Source of the DNA: Bacillota bacterium | GTDB lineage: Bacteria > Bacillota > Clostridia > Acetivibrionales > DTU013 | NCBI GenBank assembly: GCA_023426125.1 | Contig: JAFABI010000113.1 | Location: forward strand, 1-64,000 | Direction of reading: 5' to 3' | DNA length: 64,000 nucleotides | Shown: in pieces, positions 8,064-17,897 of the stretch | How positions within the stretch are numbered: position 1 is the first letter of the stretch | Layout: each line of letters begins with the position of its first letter | Program-made: the position numbers and the translations under genes | Notes under the pieces: generated by a model | What the model saw: the letters and a program-made list of their open reading frames with translations, nothing else | Databases searched by the model: none | Told to the model about the DNA's origin: nothing

Positions 8064-9746
8064 CTATTGCTTGTTTGCCGTATACCAGTCATTTACTTCC
8101 TTGGTGATCTGATCACCGCCAAGTTTTTTCCAGTTGTCCACAAACTTATCAAACTCTTCTGCCGAATTGCCCAGAATGATCTTCGTCATCATTTCGGTCT
8201 GCATTTTGTCCAGCGTCGACATTTTTTCAGTCATTGTAGGGGTCCGGACGCCGTAAAATTCATTAAACAGGTATAGCTTTTCATTATCAATCTTTACAAG
8301 TGCCGCCCTCCCCTGCTCATAGCACACATAATTGCCCCAGTAGGACTTGTTGCCGTCCAGATAGGCTTTTATATTCTTGAAGAGCGGAAGATCATAGTTG
8401 TTTACCTTTGAATCGTCTTTGCTTTCCAAAGCTTCCTTAAAGGTAGTGTATATGGTGGAATTCTGATCCGGCGGCCAGCCCAGGATAAGCGCCTGGTTGT
8501 ATTCCTCTATGCCGGATTCGCCCATGCCGAATACCGCGTTTTCATTGTTGGGCCCGAACATTTTTTCATTCCAGTAATTATACATTTTTACCGCCGCTTC
8601 CGGATTCTTGCAGTCCTTGCTTACGACATACCACTGCCAGACACTGTTCTCCACTCCTGCCAGAGCCGGTTCCCCGTCGGCAGAGAGGTTTGTATAGCAT
8701 TTCCATTCGGCATTGGGGTCGGCATCTTTGCTGGCGTTCAAAGGCCAATCCGGATTCCACCATGCACCGTATTGCATACCGATTTTGCCGGCAGTGATGC
8801 TTTCAATGACCTTTCCCATATCCTTCGTGCCGAATTCCTTATCGATCTGACCAGCCTTCAACAAGTCCTGCATGGTTTGCAGCGCATTCTTCATCTGAGG
8901 CTGTATCCCTCCATACACCAGATTCCCGGTGCTGTCCGGAATCCAATACCTCGGATATGCATGATAGGAATTAAATAGCCCGTCGATCCCTGCAACACTG
9001 CTGTATAAATCCTGGGTCAGCCCAAGGCCGTAGGTATCATTTTTGTTGTTTCCGTCAGGATCCCTCGTTGTAAACGCCTTGGAAATCGCAAGGACATCCT
9101 GCATGGTCTTCGGTTCCTGCATCCCCAGCTTTTGAAGCCAGTCATACCGGATCCAGAGCATGGATGCGCCCCAGACCGGATTGCCTGTCAAAGGGAGCCC
9201 CATAAGCTTGCCGTCAAATTTGCTTGAAGCAAAACCGTACGGATCCTGATCGATATATTTTTGGGTCAGATCCGACGCGTATTTTTCATAACTGCCGGTC
9301 AGATCCTGTATAAGTCCTGCTTCAACCAGGCTTGCCATTTGCTGGGCGTTGCATGCGAAAATATCGGCGACATCCCCTGAAGCAATGGAAACATTCAGCT
9401 TTTGATTGAATTGATCTCCTGTGGTAGGAGACGTCCACAAAAATTTCACCTGAATCCCCAGGTCATTTTTGTAACCGTTAATCCATACATTGTTTTCCAG
9501 ACTTTCGCCTTCCGCGTATTCTACGTTCTCATCGACAGCCTTTACCGTAGTGATTTCTATTTCAGGGTCATACTTGCTTAGAGGTCCTTCGTCTTTCTCC
9601 GCTAAGGAGGTGCTTCCGCCGGCAACCGTAGGGGAGGAAGCCGTCGTTCCGTTTGATTGGTCTGAAGCACCGCAGCCTGCCAGGGCTAAGATCATTGCCA
9701 TCACTGCTGTAACAGATATGATTTTTTTAAATACCGAATCTTTCAT
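8064..9746 (-). CDS. extracellular sugar-binding lipoprotein (LplA/YtcQ-like)
   Basis: 560 residues. Signal peptide with lipobox LALAGC; Cys25 is the predicted lipid attachment site, followed by a Ser/Thr/Gly-rich linker. The body is a family 1 solute-binding protein of the long (about 550 residue) LplA class. It captures the substrate for the LplB/LplC permeases downstream. The ATG at 9746 is chosen because GGAGG sits eight bases upstream and the signal peptide starts here; upstream codons in frame do not fit. It follows the YesM/YesN genes, which probably activate it. Confidence 0.93.
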   Translation of the reverse strand: MKDSVFKKIISVTAVMAMILALAGCGASDQSNGTTASSPTVAGGSTSLAEKDEGPLSKYDPEIEITTVKAVDENVEYAEGESLENNVWINGYKNDLGIQVKFLWTSPTTGDQFNQKLNVSIASGDVADIFACNAQQMASLVEAGLIQDLTGSYEKYASDLTQKYIDQDPYGFASSKFDGKLMGLPLTGNPVWGASMLWIRYDWLQKLGMQEPKTMQDVLAISKAFTTRDPDGNNKNDTYGLGLTQDLYSSVAGIDGLFNSYHAYPRYWIPDSTGNLVYGGIQPQMKNALQTMQDLLKAGQIDKEFGTKDMGKVIESITAGKIGMQYGAWWNPDWPLNASKDADPNAEWKCYTNLSADGEPALAGVENSVWQWYVVSKDCKNPEAAVKMYNYWNEKMFGPNNENAVFGMGESGIEEYNQALILGWPPDQNSTIYTTFKEALESKDDSKVNNYDLPLFKNIKAYLDGNKSYWGNYVCYEQGRAALVKIDNEKLYLFNEFYGVRTPTMTEKMSTLDKMQTEMMTKIILGNSAEEFDKFVDNWKKLGGDQITKEVNDWYTANKQ

Positions 9747-9881
9747 GTAATACCTCCTTGTAAAATTGTTAGAAAGCCGCCGTACATAAACTGACAATTT
9801 CCCGCAGGCTCGTGCACAAACCTATACGATTATTATAAAATTTTCACCGGACAATTCAAACCTATGATTTTTTTACAATCT

Positions 9882-11543
9882 TTATATTTCTTTACCTGTT
9901 GAAAGGGAATCGCGATATTCCTGCGGACTGATTTTTACAATCCGCTTAAAAAACTGTGTGAAGTAGGAAGGCGAATCATATCCGACCGCCGCGGCGATTT
10001 CATGTATTTTCAGGCTGCTGTCCCGCAGGAGTTCCTTTGCTTTGCCTACCCTTATATCATTGATATAGCTTAAAATATTAATTCCCGTTACCTGCTTGAA
10101 TATACGGGACAAATAGGACGGGTTAAAATAAACTTTTTCCGCAAGCCTTGCAAGGGACAGATCTTCCTTCATGTTATTGTTGATGTATTGCTGTATGTAG
10201 CTGATGGAGGTGGCGGTGTTGCGCTCTTTTTCACTATCTTTAAATTCAAACAGCACGCGGGCGAGCTCATGGAAATATTCAAACGCCTCGCCCCATGACC
10301 CATGCTCGTCAAATCGGGTCAGCCTGTTCAAGCCGATCCTGGAAGCAATTTTTTCAGTCAGGTTCCATCGGTTGATATAGGATAAAAACATCAGCGATAT
10401 GGAATAAAACACCTCCAACGCAGAAGTATAATGCTTCCCCTCAATCATGCAGAAGCCTTTCCTTGCTTCCGAAAGCAGTTGAAAAAACTCCTTCCTCTGC
10501 CCGCTGTCCAGACAAATTTCCAGCGCCTTGATTTTTCTGCTCTGAAGCATTGCATTTTTCATATCGGCATTGCCGCTAAAGCTTCCGTTCACCATAAGCA
10601 TGTTCGCTCCCATATGCGAATAGATAAGCAGCTTTAGCGAGTCATATTTGCCCGCCAGGTTCTCCCATGCCGTGCCCTCATTGTCAAGAATGAAGGAAAT
10701 CGAAATGTCAAGGGAATTCCTGCAGGCTGACTGAATCGCATCAACATTCCCTTTTACAAGAGAAACCAGCGGCTCCCACGAAAAAGCCGCTGGATCGACG
10801 TTTGGCTCATTTTCGATGAATTCCCTGGGTTGGATGAGCCATAACAAGATTGTGCGTTCGCATGCCACATGAACCGCTGTTAGAAAAGTAGGAAAATTCT
10901 GTTCAGCGATGAGCTTGATTGTGCAAAGGGCTTTCATCCTTTCCACCGATGAAAGGCCCGCCGGCATATTATCAAAGCGCCCCATCAGCAAAAGCAGGGG
11001 CAAATCCGGATTTAAAGGTATCTCAAGCTCTTTGAACTGTTGATTCCTTAATGCGGCCGTGATCCCTTCCTCATTGAGCAAATCCGTCAAATATTCCTTT
11101 TGCATGAGGGGCATCGCAGCGGCCATATATTTTCTTGCCCTGTCCACCAGCTCGTCTGTTTTCAAGCTTTTTTCCAACTGGGCTATGGCTTTTTCAACCG
11201 TCCTGACAATCTCGTCGTAGCCCTCGGTTTTCAGGATATAGCTTGCGCCTTCGTATTTTATTGCTGTATAAACATAATCAAACTCGTCATGGCCTGTAAG
11301 AAAAATCACCCGGCAGCGAGGCCACCCGGCATTTATCTTTTTCATCATTTCCAGGCCGGATAATCCGGGCATGCAGATATCCGTAAGAATGATATCCACC
11401 TTTGTATGCTTCAGCAGCTCCAGTGCCTCAAATCCCGAATAAGCTTTACAAACATCCAGTTCCAAATGCTCGATGTTCCGGAATAAAATGTAAAGGCCGT
11501 CCGCAATATCCGGCTCATCATCCACGATCAGCAGTCTATACAA
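9882..11543 (-). CDS. YesN-type response regulator (REC + AraC helix-turn-helix)
   Basis: 553 residues. Receiver domain at 1-120 with acidic pair D8/D9 and phospho-acceptor D55 (ILTDICMPG). The conserved switch lysine is in YILKTEG, where the usual following Pro is replaced by Thr. The C-terminal roughly 100 residues are an AraC DNA-binding domain (ARLAEKVYFNPSYLSRIFK and IAAAVGYDSPSYFTQFFK). It overlaps the kinase gene by 8 bp and starts at TTG. The expected target is the importer operon directly downstream. Confidence 0.92.
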   Translation of the reverse strand: MYRLLIVDDEPDIADGLYILFRNIEHLELDVCKAYSGFEALELLKHTKVDIILTDICMPGLSGLEMMKKINAGWPRCRVIFLTGHDEFDYVYTAIKYEGASYILKTEGYDEIVRTVEKAIAQLEKSLKTDELVDRARKYMAAAMPLMQKEYLTDLLNEEGITAALRNQQFKELEIPLNPDLPLLLLMGRFDNMPAGLSSVERMKALCTIKLIAEQNFPTFLTAVHVACERTILLWLIQPREFIENEPNVDPAAFSWEPLVSLVKGNVDAIQSACRNSLDISISFILDNEGTAWENLAGKYDSLKLLIYSHMGANMLMVNGSFSGNADMKNAMLQSRKIKALEICLDSGQRKEFFQLLSEARKGFCMIEGKHYTSALEVFYSISLMFLSYINRWNLTEKIASRIGLNRLTRFDEHGSWGEAFEYFHELARVLFEFKDSEKERNTATSISYIQQYINNNMKEDLSLARLAEKVYFNPSYLSRIFKQVTGINILSYINDIRVGKAKELLRDSSLKIHEIAAAVGYDSPSYFTQFFKRIVKISPQEYRDSLSTGKEI

Positions 11544-13299
11544 TCTTATCCGCCCTTCCGAAGCATATTCTTATCTCAACCCTGAGGCCGCCCATGGCTC
11601 CGCGTGATATTGAAAGCCCGCTTTCCGGCCCATACTTCATCCGGATCCTCTTATGGATATTGATTAATCCCGTGCTTTCAATCTCGTTTCCTTCCGCATG
11701 CAAATTTTCCACAAGCTTTTCAATGCCGTCGTCATCAATACCGTTGCCATTCTCCTCAACAAATATACATACTTCACCCGGATCCCCGCTGAATCCCACG
11801 CGTATGAGACCATCGCCGAGCTTGTCCTTCAAGCCGTGTTCGAAGGCATTTTCAATGACAGGCTGAAGGATCAGCCGCGGAACAATCAGATTTTTGCAGT
11901 CTTCCGGAAGCTCGCCGAATTCAGCTTGTATCCTGTTGCGGAAACGTGTTTTCTGAATCTGTGTGTAAATTCCGGCGTACTCCGTCTCTTTTTCCAGTAT
12001 GATTTCATCCGCAGCGTTGCGTGTGATAAACTTGAAAAAGTTCCCGAGATGACTGACAAACTGTTCGGCATTTTCATAGTCTCCCTTCACAAGCATACTT
12101 TTTAAAGAAAAAAGGCTGTTATATAAAAAATGCGGATTGATTTGCAGCTGCAGCTGCTTGAGTTCTGCGCGCTGAGCCATGATTTTTTGCTTATAGACCT
12201 GTTCTATCAACACCTTCAGGTTTTCCACCATGGCATTGAAGCGCTTATACAAATAGCCGAATTCATCGTCGTGCCGATATGCGACTTTGACGTCCATATC
12301 TCCGTTCTCCACTCTCTTGAAGGTGTTTACAAGATTTGTAAGCGGCTTATGGAGAACCTTCAAGGTAGAAAAAGAATACACGATGACAATCATAACCAGT
12401 GCAACAGAAAATATAATAAACAAAACCTGATACTTAACCAGGGGCTGGTAAAATTCATTCACAGGAATGTACTTGGTTAAGGCCATGCTGAAATCATCGG
12501 ATTTTGAGTAGATGGCAATATATTGTCTGCCATGAATGTCCGCCATGAACGTACCTGTGTTTTCTTTCTGAATTTTTTGAAGCGTAATGCTTCGTATGTT
12601 GTCGATGTTCTTGACATCCGAGCCGCCGCTTGAAGCCGTATAGCCGGAGGTGAGGCTGAAAAGCAGCGCACCTCCGGTTTCATAGTTCTTAAACTGCTCC
12701 AGCGCATCATCCAGTTCATTGTTGTCCAGCTCCATGACAAACATATACAAAGGCGTCCTGTAGCTGTTTTCGGTATACACCGGATAAAGATAGCAAAAAA
12801 AGATCTTGCCCTGCCAATACATGATCCGGGATTTGGAACCTTCGTGCAGCTTCTTCAATTCATTGTACTCATCCGCCGGTATTTTTTCCGGCGAATTTAC
12901 GGCAGACACTGTTTTGTCCAGGGAAAGGATATGAACCCTGGTGTCTTTTATATAGGGGCTGCTCTCTTTTATGGACTTCAACCTCTGGCGCACTCTGTTG
13001 ATGGCCAGGGTGGACTCCGCCATGTCCATCGTCTCATAGGCTGAAGCCAGCCGGTTCAAATCATCGTCATTGATAAGGGCATACAATAGGACCCCTGCCC
13101 GTTTAATGTCCTTTTCGAAATTATCCAGGTAGTATACTACCTGGGATGTCATGGACTTTGAAAGCTCTTCCCTGATCACAAGTCTGCCGCCCCTGTATAT
13201 ACCTGCTCCCAGGATAAATATCAAAATCAGTATAAGCAAAAAGGTGGCAATAAGCCTGTAAAATATTGATTTGCTCCATTTAATGCCGCTATTGTTCAT
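11536..13299 (-). CDS. YesM-type sensor histidine kinase
   Basis: 587 residues. Membrane helices at about 13-36 and 291-312 flank an extracellular sensor domain. A HAMP domain follows (about 313-365), then the His_kinase domain with the phospho-acceptor in INPHFLYN (H390), then a GHKL ATPase domain with N-box QPVIENAFEHG. It senses a sugar-related or envelope signal and phosphorylates the adjacent YesN regulator. The ATG is preceded by a weak AAAAGG site. Confidence 0.93.
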   Translation of the reverse strand: MNNSGIKWSKSIFYRLIATFLLILILIFILGAGIYRGGRLVIREELSKSMTSQVVYYLDNFEKDIKRAGVLLYALINDDDLNRLASAYETMDMAESTLAINRVRQRLKSIKESSPYIKDTRVHILSLDKTVSAVNSPEKIPADEYNELKKLHEGSKSRIMYWQGKIFFCYLYPVYTENSYRTPLYMFVMELDNNELDDALEQFKNYETGGALLFSLTSGYTASSGGSDVKNIDNIRSITLQKIQKENTGTFMADIHGRQYIAIYSKSDDFSMALTKYIPVNEFYQPLVKYQVLFIIFSVALVMIVIVYSFSTLKVLHKPLTNLVNTFKRVENGDMDVKVAYRHDDEFGYLYKRFNAMVENLKVLIEQVYKQKIMAQRAELKQLQLQINPHFLYNSLFSLKSMLVKGDYENAEQFVSHLGNFFKFITRNAADEIILEKETEYAGIYTQIQKTRFRNRIQAEFGELPEDCKNLIVPRLILQPVIENAFEHGLKDKLGDGLIRVGFSGDPGEVCIFVEENGNGIDDDGIEKLVENLHAEGNEIESTGLINIHKRIRMKYGPESGLSISRGAMGGLRVEIRICFGRADKIV

Positions 13300-13466
13300 T
13301 TTTGTTTTGCCTTTTTACAAAATCCCATACATGGGTATCTCCCCGGTAAACTCCGCTTCCTTCAGCCTTTATAACGAGGCTTAAAAATGTCCCCCGCCTC
13401 TGTAATGGCATGTATGTACATGAAAAGTATATCACATTTGTACACATAATAAAAACATTTTTTGCT

Positions 13467-14840
13467 TTATGTAAACTTTGCTCCCCATTTTATCATCAAG
13501 TCCCTCACGGCCTCACCCCGGATATCCGCCAGATCCGTATTATCCTTAATGGAGATGGCCGCCGCGATACCTGCCGCTTCTCCCGTTGCTCTTGCCGTAG
13601 GCTGGATCCGTACCGTGCCCTGTGCGGCAAAAGAGGAGGAAATGCATCTTCCGGCTGTGAGAAGCCCCTTGATGCCTTCAACGACAAGGCAGCGGTAGGG
13701 TATTTCATAGTAAGGCCGGGATTTGTCCGTATTCTCCCGATGATCGAACATCAGCTTCAGTCCGTGAATATCCACAGGATAATTTGATCTGGCAATGTAA
13801 TCCTCAAACTTCTTTTGATAAAACACGTCCTCATCGGATAGGGTGTATAGGCATTTGATCCTTCTTGACTCTCTTATCCCCACCATCGGGGCAACACCGG
13901 CAATGTACCCGTTCTCAAACCCTTGAAAGTACTTCCTGTAAAATCTCGTATGCCTGAGGATCGCTTTCTTGGCATATAGCTGTGCATGCGTCAGATCATG
14001 CGGGTTCGTCCCGTCGACGCGGTCAAATATTTCAGGGCAGTTGAAAGCCAGCATATTCCTTTTGCCGGGTACCCCAAATACCTGCCAGTAGGCTCCATCC
14101 TCAAAAATAAGGTCTCCGGCGTCGCAGGCTTCCTGAAAAACGGGGGTCAGCGGCCAATTCCGTCCCCATACCGATGCGGTATGAAAATACGGTTTTTCAT
14201 ACTCGAAGTTCTGGTCATGTGTTTTTATATATTTCGCAAATCTGTCAATATCAACCCCGTCCATGGTATACCGTACTGAAATAGGCTGGTTTTTTCCCGT
14301 CTCGCCGTTACCTTTGTCAAATTGCGCGCCGGCCTTTACACAGACATCGCCGTCCCCTGTGCAGTCAATTACTCTTTGAGCCAATATGGCGCTTCTCCCG
14401 CCTTTATTTTCGACGATAAGCCCCCGGATATGCCCATCCTCGGCCACCACATCCGCAACAAAAGTATAGTAAAGCAGTTTCACTCCAGCCTCAACCGCCA
14501 TTTCCTCCAGAAAGAATTTTAGCATTTCCGGGTCAAAGAAGAATGAGCCATACCCATTTCTCCCTCCAAAGCCCATACCGGCGATTCTTTCGTTTATTTC
14601 TTCGCTAATGGAGGAACACAAAGGGTTACCTTCAATGCCCGTATCCATTAACGGCGTTACAAGCGCATTGGTGGCACTCCCCCCCAGCGCACCGTACTGT
14701 TCCACAAGAACAACCCTCATACCGCTTCTTGCAGCCGCAATGGCGGCAACTACACCTGCAGCGCCGCCGCCTGCTACAAGCACATCGGTCTCTTCAGAAA
14801 CGAAGGTCCTTCTTTCAACCTCCGTGATAAATTTTTCCAT
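13467..14840 (-). CDS. FAD-dependent oxidoreductase (FAD_oxidored family)
   Basis: 457 residues. The dinucleotide motif GGGAAG at 24-29 with a downstream acidic residue (VVLVEQYGALGGSATNALV) marks a p-hydroxybenzoate-hydroxylase-like FAD fold of the FAD_oxidored family. The C-terminal part ends in ARATGEAAGIAAAIS, typical of the family. Members are common in anaerobe carbohydrate loci and probably oxidise a sugar derivative; no substrate can be assigned. The ATG at 14840 is chosen for the AAGGAG site about ten bases upstream. Its gap to the AraC gene (14841-15121) contains a possible own promoter. Confidence 0.85.
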   Translation of the reverse strand: MEKFITEVERRTFVSEETDVLVAGGGAAGVVAAIAAARSGMRVVLVEQYGALGGSATNALVTPLMDTGIEGNPLCSSISEEINERIAGMGFGGRNGYGSFFFDPEMLKFFLEEMAVEAGVKLLYYTFVADVVAEDGHIRGLIVENKGGRSAILAQRVIDCTGDGDVCVKAGAQFDKGNGETGKNQPISVRYTMDGVDIDRFAKYIKTHDQNFEYEKPYFHTASVWGRNWPLTPVFQEACDAGDLIFEDGAYWQVFGVPGKRNMLAFNCPEIFDRVDGTNPHDLTHAQLYAKKAILRHTRFYRKYFQGFENGYIAGVAPMVGIRESRRIKCLYTLSDEDVFYQKKFEDYIARSNYPVDIHGLKLMFDHRENTDKSRPYYEIPYRCLVVEGIKGLLTAGRCISSSFAAQGTVRIQPTARATGEAAGIAAAISIKDNTDLADIRGEAVRDLMIKWGAKFT

Positions 14841-15054
14841 TTGATAATAATCTCCTTCCAGTCTCATATTTATCGCCGAATAAATAACGGCGCTCCCGGC
14901 GCTGCTAGCCACAAATATTTCAACATCTCGTCCGGGATTGGAAAGCTAAATTTCTTTGAAAAAATGCTAGAAAACAAAATGATATGCAGAAAAGACTCCG
15001 CCCCTACAGCAGAACTTTTCGCAAAAGCAAGTGATTGATGACCCTCTATCCAAG

Positions 15055-15060
15055 ATTATA
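15055..15060 (-). promoter_or_regulatory. possible activator-dependent promoter (-10 only)
   Basis: A TATAAT on the minus strand lies 215 bases ahead of the FAD oxidoreductase gene, but the -35 position 17 bases upstream is T-rich and non-consensus. This is what an AraC-activated promoter can look like. Confidence 0.35.
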
Positions 15061-15086
15061 TCATTATTGCAAAAAAAGAAAAGAGT

Positions 15087-15118
15087 GTAGAAAAACTTTT
15101 TGTATAGAAAAACTTTGT
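15087..15118. repeat. tandem imperfect 16-bp repeat at the end of the AraC gene
   Basis: Two adjacent copies of TGTAGAAAAACTTT / TGTATAGAAAAACTTT lie just past the AraC stop, ahead of the TATAAT at 15055. Direct repeats near a promoter could be half-sites of the AraC-type regulator. Confidence 0.5.
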
Positions 15119-15121
15119 GCT

Positions 15122-15973
15122 TTATCCCCTGTACTCCGACGGGCTCATCCCCATCATCTGCCTGAACTGCCTGGTAAAATAGCAGGGATCGTCAAAACCT
15201 ACCTGTGATGCGGCTTCAGCCACCGGCACCATCGGATTTTTAAGAATTTCCACAGCCTTGGCCAGACGGAAGGACTTGATGTATTCCACCGGCGTCATTC
15301 CGGTAAAATGCTTGAACTGCCTGGAAAGATAATCGGTGCTTAAGCCCACGGCACAGGCAATATCGTTTACCGAGATGTCCTCCCGGTAATTGCTTTCCAC
15401 ATAGCTCAAGGCATTGTATACATATTTAAAATACCTTTGTTCCCCGTCGCTTTTGGCGCCGTAGCAATCGTCATACGACCTTGAGAAAAGGATCAGGAAG
15501 CCCGTCAGCAGGCTTTTCAAGTTTAATTCCCACCCATTCAGTTTTTTCAACCTTTCCTGCTGCATTTTTTTCAGGTATTCCACTGCCTGGCTGCGCCCAG
15601 GCAGGTCCAGGTGGATCCTTTTCCATACGGAAGGCTCATCACGGTCAAACACCTGCCGGACACCTGGAAGCTGCATAAGCTCATCCCATACGTTTTCCAA
15701 TGCCTCGGTAAAGAAAAGACAGTTGTAAAGGTGCGTATGGTTGGCGCCGGTGTAGCCGTGAACGTCTCCGGGCCTGACGGCAAACAGGTCTCCGGGGGTC
15801 AGGATGGTGGTGACGTTATTATAGGAGTGCAGTGAAAAGCCCCGCTCGATATAGACAAATTCCAAAAAAGGATGGCTGTGACAGATGCCGCTGCCATGGT
15901 GGTCAAAGTCCGATACGAAAATCGGAACACTCGGCGGCTCAAAATATCTTTCTGCAGTGATGTCATCTTTCAT
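15122..15973 (-). CDS. AraC family transcriptional regulator with cupin sensor domain
   Basis: 283 residues. The N-terminal AraC-type cupin (about 20-110; HSHPFLEFVYIERGFSLH and GDLFAVRPGDVHGY) is the likely sugar-binding domain. The C-terminal AraC DNA-binding domain (about 185-283) has two helix-turn-helix units (ACAVGLSTDYLSRQFKHF, ASQVGFDDPCYFTRQFRQM). It follows the permease genes of the sulfatase locus after a 148-bp gap holding a hairpin. It probably regulates this locus and the oxidoreductase gene behind it. Confidence 0.92.
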   Translation of the reverse strand: MKDDITAERYFEPPSVPIFVSDFDHHGSGICHSHPFLEFVYIERGFSLHSYNNVTTILTPGDLFAVRPGDVHGYTGANHTHLYNCLFFTEALENVWDELMQLPGVRQVFDRDEPSVWKRIHLDLPGRSQAVEYLKKMQQERLKKLNGWELNLKSLLTGFLILFSRSYDDCYGAKSDGEQRYFKYVYNALSYVESNYREDISVNDIACAVGLSTDYLSRQFKHFTGMTPVEYIKSFRLAKAVEILKNPMVPVAEAASQVGFDDPCYFTRQFRQMMGMSPSEYRG

Positions 15974-16083
15974 CGGGTAATGCCTCCCTGTACAGCAAGC
16001 TTCATGCGTTATGGTTAACCGTTAACCCGGATGCGACAGCCAAGACCCGTCCCCTGCCGCACTCCTTTCATTTTAACATGACC

Positions 16084-16112
16084 GGCCGCCGGATTGCAAG
16101 CCTTCCGGCGGC
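16084..16112 (-). promoter_or_regulatory. GC-rich hairpin between permease and AraC genes
   Basis: GGCCGCCGGA pairs with TCCGGCGGC around a short loop. There is no T-run, so it is an intercistronic or weak-termination hairpin. Confidence 0.6.
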
Positions 16113-16121
16113 TGTTCCGCC

Positions 16122-16988
16122 CTATTCCTTGATGCTTCCTTCCATCATTCCGGCAACAAAATACTTCTGCAGAAACACAAACAGGATATAGATGGCGAGG
16201 CTTGATACCAGCGCCGCTGCCATAAGCTGGTTCCACAGGATCTCGGCCTCGTCCCGGAACATGGTGAGAGCAATCTGGACCGTTTTCATCCTGTCCGAGT
16301 TGGTCATGATCAGCGGCCAGGTGTACTCGTTCCAGGTACCCGTAAATTTCAATATTCCCAGGGAGGCCAGCACCGGCTTTGAAAGGGGAAGGAATACCCG
16401 GACGAAGATATCGAACCTGCCGCAGCCATCCAGCCTCGCCGCATTATCCAGCGAATCCGGAAATCCGAGATAAAACTGCCTGCAAAGGAAAACACCCAGG
16501 GACCCGGCGATGAACGGCAGCATCAGGCCGGTAAAGGTATTGATAAGGCCGTTGCCGCCGGAACCCAGCAGATTGTTCCCCCCGGCAAGGGGAAAGCTTT
16601 TGAGCATGATAAAAACCGGCACCATGGTCACCTGCGGCGGAATCATCATGCCGGTAAGAAGCAGGAGAAAGAGAGGGTCTCTTCCTTTGAACCTCAATCG
16701 TGCAAATACGTAGCCTGTCATCGCGTTGATGAAAAGACTGATCGCCGTCACAACCACGGTGATGTAAAGGCTGTTGAAAAGATACCGCCCCCAGCTGCCA
16801 TTCTGCATCGCATGATAGTAATTGACGAATTGAAGCTTCCGGGGGATCAGCACCATCCTGCCGCCGTATATCTCATCCATCGTCTGCAGCGAGGTTGAAA
16901 CCATCATAAGAAAAGGCATTCCCACAAGGATAACCAGCACTGCAATGATTATACGCGAAGCCATTTTAAACGCCGGTGTTTCACCCAT
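16122..16988 (-). CDS. carbohydrate ABC transporter permease, MalG type
   Basis: 288 residues, CUT1 permease with six predicted membrane spans. The EAA loop reads DNAARLDGCG (181-190). The C-terminus is KYFVAGMMEGSIKE. It pairs with the MalF-type permease encoded 3 bp upstream. GAGGT lies directly ahead of the ATG. Lying behind the sulfatase and dehydrogenase genes, it probably imports the saccharide processed by them. Confidence 0.93.
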   Translation of the reverse strand: MGETPAFKMASRIIIAVLVILVGMPFLMMVSTSLQTMDEIYGGRMVLIPRKLQFVNYYHAMQNGSWGRYLFNSLYITVVVTAISLFINAMTGYVFARLRFKGRDPLFLLLLTGMMIPPQVTMVPVFIMLKSFPLAGGNNLLGSGGNGLINTFTGLMLPFIAGSLGVFLCRQFYLGFPDSLDNAARLDGCGRFDIFVRVFLPLSKPVLASLGILKFTGTWNEYTWPLIMTNSDRMKTVQIALTMFRDEAEILWNQLMAAALVSSLAIYILFVFLQKYFVAGMMEGSIKE

Positions 16989-16991
16989 ACC

Positions 16992-17897
16992 TCAAAGCCG
17001 CTCCTTCCCCGATCCCAGCTTCATGTTCAAAAGCGTTGTAAAAAATGTCAAAACAAGCAGTACAATGGACATGGAAGAAGCATAGCCCATTTTGAATTCC
17101 GAAAAAGCCCGGATATAGATCTGGTACACGATGGTGGTCGTGCTGTTCACCGGTCCGCCTCCCGTCATGATCCTGACCTGGTCGAAGGTTTTGAAGGCTT
17201 CGACGCATAAGGTAACAAGGATGAAAAAGGTAATGTTGGACAGTTGAGGGATGGTTATCTTAAAGAGTTTGTCAAAATCCGATGCGCCATCCACCGTCGC
17301 ACTTTCATAAAGAGGCGGAGGGATACTCTGCAGTCCGGCGAGGTAGACGATCATCACATACCCCATATTCTTCCATATGTTTATAAGGATCAGGGCAAAC
17401 AGCGCCAGGTTTTCGTCGAAAAGCCACAATAGCGGCTTGATGCCTGCCAGCGCAAGAATTTTGTTCAGGATCCCGTCGGAGGGCTCATACAACAGAAGCC
17501 ATATCATGGAAACCGCAACCATGGAGGTTATGTAGGGAAACATAAAAAGCGTGGTGGCGGCCTTTACGACGGCGGACCTTCCGTTGACTGCCACAGCGGC
17601 TGCAAATCCCACAACCGTCAAGGGTATCACCGAACACAGGGCATATACGGCCGTATTTGCCAGGGACCTGAGAAAGTCTTCATCCTTCAACAGCCCGGCA
17701 TAATTCTTAAGCCCGATGAACGCCCCCGTTCGCGACAGGTCACTGTTGGTAAAGCTGTTAACGAAGTTGAAGGCCAGAGGCATCAGAATGAAAAAGGAAA
17801 AAAAGACGAAAAACGGCAATAGCATGATGTATGCCGAAATATCGTCTCTCCCGAATAATTTTTTTCTTTTTTTCTCCTTGCAGCTATTCAGCGTCAT
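16992..17897 (-). CDS. carbohydrate ABC transporter permease, MalF type
   Basis: 301 residues with a lysine-rich N-terminus (KEKKRKKLFG), six predicted spans and EAA loop LYESATVDGAS (197-207). Its start overlaps the end of the solute-binding protein gene by 14 bp, so the importer genes are tightly coupled. Confidence 0.93.
   Translation of the reverse strand: MTLNSCKEKKRKKLFGRDDISAYIMLLPFFVFFSFFILMPLAFNFVNSFTNSDLSRTGAFIGLKNYAGLLKDEDFLRSLANTAVYALCSVIPLTVVGFAAAVAVNGRSAVVKAATTLFMFPYITSMVAVSMIWLLLYEPSDGILNKILALAGIKPLLWLFDENLALFALILINIWKNMGYVMIVYLAGLQSIPPPLYESATVDGASDFDKLFKITIPQLSNITFFILVTLCVEAFKTFDQVRIMTGGGPVNSTTTIVYQIYIRAFSEFKMGYASSMSIVLLVLTFFTTLLNMKLGSGKERL

Noticed and set aside
13300..13466. 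Promoter for the first YesM/YesN pair
   Set aside because: A TATACT is present near 13430 but no acceptable -35; not enough support to annotate.
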